The notes under the pieces are model-generated. The model was given only the letters and a program-made list of their open reading frames with translations, had not been told where the DNA came from and ran no database searches. A program made the position numbers and the translations under genes. A stretch of DNA of 64,000 nucleotides, taken from Siniperca chuatsi (lineage: Eukaryota > Chordata > Actinopteri > Centrarchiformes > Sinipercidae). The stretch spans positions 4,695,718 through 4,759,717 of the forward strand of contig NC_058065.1 of the NCBI RefSeq assembly GCF_020085105.1, written 5' to 3'. This document shows positions 59,731 to 64,000 of this stretch, piece by piece (position 1 is the stretch's first letter; each line of letters starts with the position of its first letter).

Positions 59731-59778
59731 TAAAGTGACACTACATATATTTTAAAGACTTACAATGTATACCTGTTG

Positions 59779-60509
59779 CAGTGGTGGAGGAAGGATTCAG
59801 ATCCTTTACTTAATTAAAAGTACTAATACCACACTGTAAAAATACTCTGTTACTGTTACAAGTCCTGCCTTGAAAGTGTTACTTAATTAAAAGTATGTAA
59901 TGTATGCAATCAGGAAAATGTACTTAAAGTATTCAAAGTAAAAGTACTCAAAGCAGTAAAATGTCCCCTGTGACTGTTATACTGTTATATATTATACCAT
60001 TAGATTATTATTACTGCATTAATGTAAAAGCAGGATTTTACTGCTGTAGTTGGTTGAGGTAGAGCTCATTGTGAACTATTTTGTATCGGACTGCAGCTAA
60101 AGATTATTTTATTATAGATCAATCTGCTGATTATTTTCTCCTTTAATCGAGTGATTGTTTGGTTTATTAAAACGAAAAGCAGTAAATCCTCACATTTGTG
60201 AAGCTGGAAATATGAAATGTTTTTACATGAAAAATTATTAAAATAGTTGCAGATTAATTTTCGGTCAATTGACTAATTGATTAATCTTTTCAGCTGTACT
60301 TGTATAAACTGTTGGGTCGTTCAATTTATAACAAAGCATCATATTTTATGAGCTCTTCATATGTTTTGTGTGCAAAAATCTCAATTGTAAAGTAACTAAA
60401 GCTGCCAGATAAATGTGGTGGAGTAGAAGTAGGAAGTAGCATGAAAAGAAAAGACTCAAGTAAAGTACAGTACTTGAGAAAATGTATGTGTAGTTATATT
60501 CCATCACTG
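59779..60509. mobile_element. MITE with CAGTGRTGGA inverted ends
   Basis: The left end begins cagtggtggaggaaggattc and the right end read in reverse begins cagtgatggaatataacta. Inner sequence has aagtactcaaagcagtaaaa and gtaaagtacagtacttgaga, typical of an abundant non-autonomous fish DNA transposon. The flanking 8-mers acctgttg and tcccgttg match at six of eight positions, a possible hAT-like 8-bp target duplication. It lies in the flank upstream of the ALS2 promoter. Confidence 0.75.
60095..60300 (+). repeat. Interspersed 'GATTAATCGATTA'-edged repeat, copy 10, nested in the MITE
   Basis: Runs from gctaaagattattttattat through aaatcctcacatttgtgaag to gactaattgattaatctttt. Its middle is deleted. 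It interrupts the MITE sequence between about 60095 and 60300, so it arrived later or was carried along. Confidence 0.75.
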
Positions 60510-60680
60510 TCCCGTTGTAAAAAGTATCAAGCCATTCAAACAGCATTTTCCAACCATAGCTGATGTTGTTTTACTTATAGGTAAATCAACATGTTAGGGG
60601 GCCCGAGGGCAAGGATTTTCTGACTCTGTTGCCATTAAGTCCAGTGCAACCAGTATTCCTATGCAGGATAAATACTACAT

Positions 60681-60807
60681 TTGTGTTAGTTTGTGGTCAT
60701 TTAATTAAACACTGCTTTACTAGAAATATGCATCATGTAAGCACAATATAAATTAAAATAATAAACCTCTTAAAACTAGATTTTGATGCAGGCTCTTTCT
60801 ACAAGAC
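60681..60807 (+). repeat. Dispersed repeat shared with 30166-30287
   Basis: Same order of words as at 30.2 kb: attaaacactgctttactag, then aaaataataaacctcttaaa and actagattttgatgcaggct. Confidence 0.6.
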
Positions 60808-61399
60808 ATGCCTGCAAAATTTGCCAATAATGCAGAACTCGCCTGAATTTATGTTGTGCAAATTCCCGAACAAATTTCACAATTAATCAACAATCAATAA
60901 TGTTTTTGCGACTCATTTGAGGCAACTTACCAAAAATGAACCATTTCTATTCTTTACTAGTGTCACTGATTTAGTACAAACCTGTATGTTTTTCCAAATA
61001 TATATGCAGTTTGAGTAGGCAGCCATCATGAGCCATAAATCTGGAACAGGTTCATCTTTTCCTGACTGAAAAAGAGCAGATTAATTAGTAAGCGAATAAG
61101 TGTTAATGTGAAGAAAACGCATTACATTTATCCACGATTCAATAAAAGACCCTGTAAGAGTTCCTTTAATCATACTGACAATTTATGGCTCTCAATTTCA
61201 TTTTGTAAAAACAAAATTGAAACTAAATTAAATGTGAGGTATGAGGCTGTTTATGAACCCTTAGACTGAGAAATATGTGATTTTAACCTCATATTACTAT
61301 AATATTTAAATGAAAACACTTTATTATCTTCACCCATATTACAGTAAAGGTGAAATCAGGGAATTTTATCATAGAAATTTCAAGGTTCAAGGTAGAATT

Positions 61400-61690
61400 T
61401 ATTGTCATTATCTCCATATACTGTGCAATACCGTTCCTTCAGTGCTACGGCATACACAATAAAAACTGAAAAAAGACACAAAAAGTACAAACACAGTTTG
61501 CAAGTAGTAGTAGTGAATTTTAGTTAAAAAGGACAGTGTCCACCCAGCCACAGCCTGTTCACCCCGCTGCCGTCTGGAAAGAGATACAGAAGCATCCGCT
61601 GTCGTACCACCAGACTACAGAGCAGCTTCTTCCCTCAGGCTGTGAGACTACTTAATTCATCCTCAGCACTCCACCATGGAAAATAGATTT
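61400..61690 (+). mobile_element. CR1/L2/Rex1-like LINE ORF2 C-terminal tail
   Basis: The plus frame from about 61545 reads HSLFTPLPSGKRYRSIRCRT, then SFFPQAVRLLNS and a stop near 61685. This is the well-known LPSGRRYR...FxxxxxRLLN ending of fish LINE reverse-transcriptase ORFs. An AATAAA-like tail near 61800 may belong to it. Confidence 0.75.
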
Positions 61691-62516
61691 CTGTGACTTC
61701 TTATTTATTCACTGATCTACTGTATATTTTTTTTTGAGTAGCATAAAAGGGAACTACAAAACAAAATCTCATTATACAACCCTGTGTTGTAAAATGATCA
61801 ATAAATCTTGTATCTTGTGTAGTAAATCAAAATTATGAGATAAGTCAAAATGTCACTAAATCCAAATTAGGAAAATTATAAAAAATATTAAAATTAAAAT
61901 TAATATTGTGAAAAAATTGTGACCTAGTATTACTTAATTTTGAGTCAAAATTAGAGATACAGAAATAACAAATAAATGCACACTTTTGCGGAAATGGGCT
62001 TCCATATGCTGTTGACCCGGTCTGATCTCGAATCAAACTCAACTCTGTCTTGCAACTGAGAGGGACTTGACCGAGGTTTTCTTGACTTGACATTGCAGGA
62101 AGAATTCAGTTTGTCACAGTGGAAAAACAGACACAACCCCCAAACAAAAACCCTATAATGCAGATTCTGATACGGATAGGCCTGTATCGACTAAACAAAT
62201 ACACATTCATCCTTCAACCCTCTGCAGTCAAACTTTAGATTTACGTTCCTCCAGCTTTTCCAGTTCTCCTTGGCTGGTGTCATTTCCACAGCCTGAGTAA
62301 GGCAGTTAAAGTCAGCTCTTTAATCTGCTGATTCAAGCACTTTGCATGTCTGACTGTAACGATGTATTCAAACCAGAGACACTACTTCATACAAAATAAA
62401 GAAAAGGAGTTTGGGGTCTGACTGAAGCTGAGAGACGTTCGACTTTGGTGGAGCGATCTTGGGAAAAGAGCTGAGACAAAAATACAACATCATATCTTGT
62501 AACTTGAACTTTTCAC

Positions 62517-62585
62517 ATGAAGGGAATATTAACACGGGCTCTGCTGGACTGCATCTTGGGGGTTTGGATCGTAAACAGATGGACT
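62517..62585 (+). CDS. Weak candidate first exon (23 codons) of an unknown plus-strand gene
   Basis: An ATG opens MKGILTRALLDCILGVWIV, which is hydrophobic like a signal peptide. It ends exactly in phase 0 at a GTGAGT donor. No promoter element or second exon was found. It could easily be chance. Confidence 0.12.
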
Positions 62586-64000
62586 GTGAGTGTTCACTTT
62601 GTATTTATCTTTATTTCCAACGTCCATTATAGGAGTTGGATGACATGGTTTTGAAAAACCTTTATACATTTAAGATATTTGCAGTACTTTTCTATAGTTT
62701 CCAACACCTAAAAATGTGTTCTTGACATTTTTGGCTTGTGGCCCCTTAAGAGTACCCAGTATTTTACAAGAAAAAGGCAAAACTTGGACAAAGATCAGAA
62801 AAAATAACAGATTTTCCCCCCTTTAATTATCTTGTGACCCCTTCGGATTTATCACCAGATCGCTGGCCCAATCCCCTGAAGTGCTGGTGGGTTATTACAA
62901 ACTCATGCCATACAGCTAAAAATGGTTCAAACCCACATCATATAAAATTTGAGTGGAGATCCAAAAGTTTCCAGATATCAAACATGTCAGGCTGAACTGG
63001 GGGGAAAGGTGTATAAAATGGGAACAAAAACGGGAACAAGCTGATACAGTACATATGACAATAATAGCATTCCCCCATCCTTAAAAAGGGATGTAAAGTG
63101 GATAATCAGACCTTACTGTCAGCTGCAGTAACTGATTTCAGCACCATGGACAGCTGCAGCCTGGTCTCCAGGGGAAAAGGCATTTTTTCATACTGAATCT
63201 CAGCCATGCTGAGGGAGTGGATCATGTAGATCAGAAAATCAGATATGAAGCCACTATGGTACTTTAACTGTACTAGAAAGGTACAACTATTTGTGCTAAG
63301 ATATTATTAAAAGCAAGTAAAACAGCTATTATGAGGAAACACTGGAGAAAAGTAGATGGCTAGTAATTATTATGGAAATCTTATGGTATGATCTTATGGC
63401 AGATGGTTTAATGTCGCTATGTTCAGAAATGAGCAAGCTGTTGAAATTACAACCTTGAAAAGTGCATAATTATGGACTTAGCACAATTCTCTAAGTTTAA
63501 CTTAGTGTAACTTTTTTTTTTACAAACTCACAAATCTGAAATGTTTAAAGGATGTCGCTCTCTATAATGGCAGTGGTTTGAGATTTCTATGTTGAAAACG
63601 TTATTGAAGATTGAAATGGGTCGTATTGCACATTCATGACGGTCCCTAACTACACCTATAGTGACACACACCAACACAGCTCCACCCCGGTGACTTTTAC
63701 TTGTACTGGAGTATTTTTACATTGTGGTGCTTTATAATCGCTGTTTGATGATTTATTCAAGTTTTGTCATCCACATTAAGAATCCCTGTTTAAAACCAGA
63801 ACGATGTTTATGCTCTGAAACTCTTATATGCCCCCCCCAAAAAAATCCGGACTTGCAGTAAGAATATTGTAGAAATATTATGATTTTAAGCCATAAAGAA
63901 TAATAATGTAACCATAACACTCAGGGAAAGACTGAGCCCAGCCCCTACAGGAATACCTTGTGATGTGATAATGTACAGCCTTCTGGGAGGTTGTGACTGT

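Larger units (their letters stand above)
60510..64000. other. Distal intergenic region
   Basis: AT-rich sequence without a supported gene. It holds the repeat at 60681-60807, a LINE tail at 61400-61690, and one weak first-exon candidate at 62517-62585. By human order CDK15 would be expected beyond ALS2, but no kinase-like exon was seen before the window end. Confidence 0.55.

Overview
The window is vertebrate nuclear DNA, and almost certainly from a percomorph-type teleost fish. Its genes are split into many small GT-AG exons. Several repeats are of fish type: a tRNA-derived SINE with target-site duplications, CR1/L2/Rex1-like and L1-like LINE pieces, a MITE that begins CAGTGGTGGA, and about ten copies of a 'GATTAATCGATTA'-edged element. 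There is no operon-like or prokaryotic signal. I rebuilt exons by hand from splice consensus, reading phase and remembered human orthologues; no alignment was run.

Four multi-exon genes lie head-to-tail on the minus strand. From low to high coordinate they are CYP20A1 (414-6189, 13 exons, 462 aa), TMEM237 (7638-14465, 13 exons found and at least one N-terminal exon not located), MPP4 (coding 15647-28853, 21 exons, 631 aa, plus a likely non-coding first exon at 30999-31390) and ALS2/alsin (coding 36092-58982, 33 exons, 1681 aa). Exon lengths and phases close exactly for CYP20A1, MPP4 and ALS2, so these models should be accurate to the base in most places. TMEM237-MPP4-ALS2 is the order and relative orientation known from human 2q33. 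CYP20A1 next to TMEM237 is not the human arrangement.

By region: 1-6.2 kb is the orphan P450 CYP20A1. 6.2-7.6 kb is intergenic with a degenerate 36-bp minisatellite. 7.6-14.5 kb is the ciliary transition-zone gene TMEM237. 14.5-31.4 kb is the retinal MAGUK gene MPP4, with tiny exons encoding an acidic linker, a candidate 54-nt cassette exon, and a 3.7-kb intron holding a separate unrecognised coding locus. 31.4-36.1 kb is intergenic or ALS2 3' UTR with repeats. 36.1-59.7 kb is ALS2 (RCC1-like, DH, PH, MORN, VPS9). 59.7-64 kb is intergenic, with nested transposons and a LINE tail.

The genes do not form one pathway, although TMEM237 (cilium) and MPP4 (photoreceptor scaffold) both act in ciliated or sensory cells. 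The least explained part is 23.3-24.7 kb. It has a 263-codon minus-strand frame with clear coding composition (proline-rich, coiled coil, serine-rich, basic tail), and beside it a plus-strand frame that looks like a protein C-terminus broken by one base. I recognise neither.
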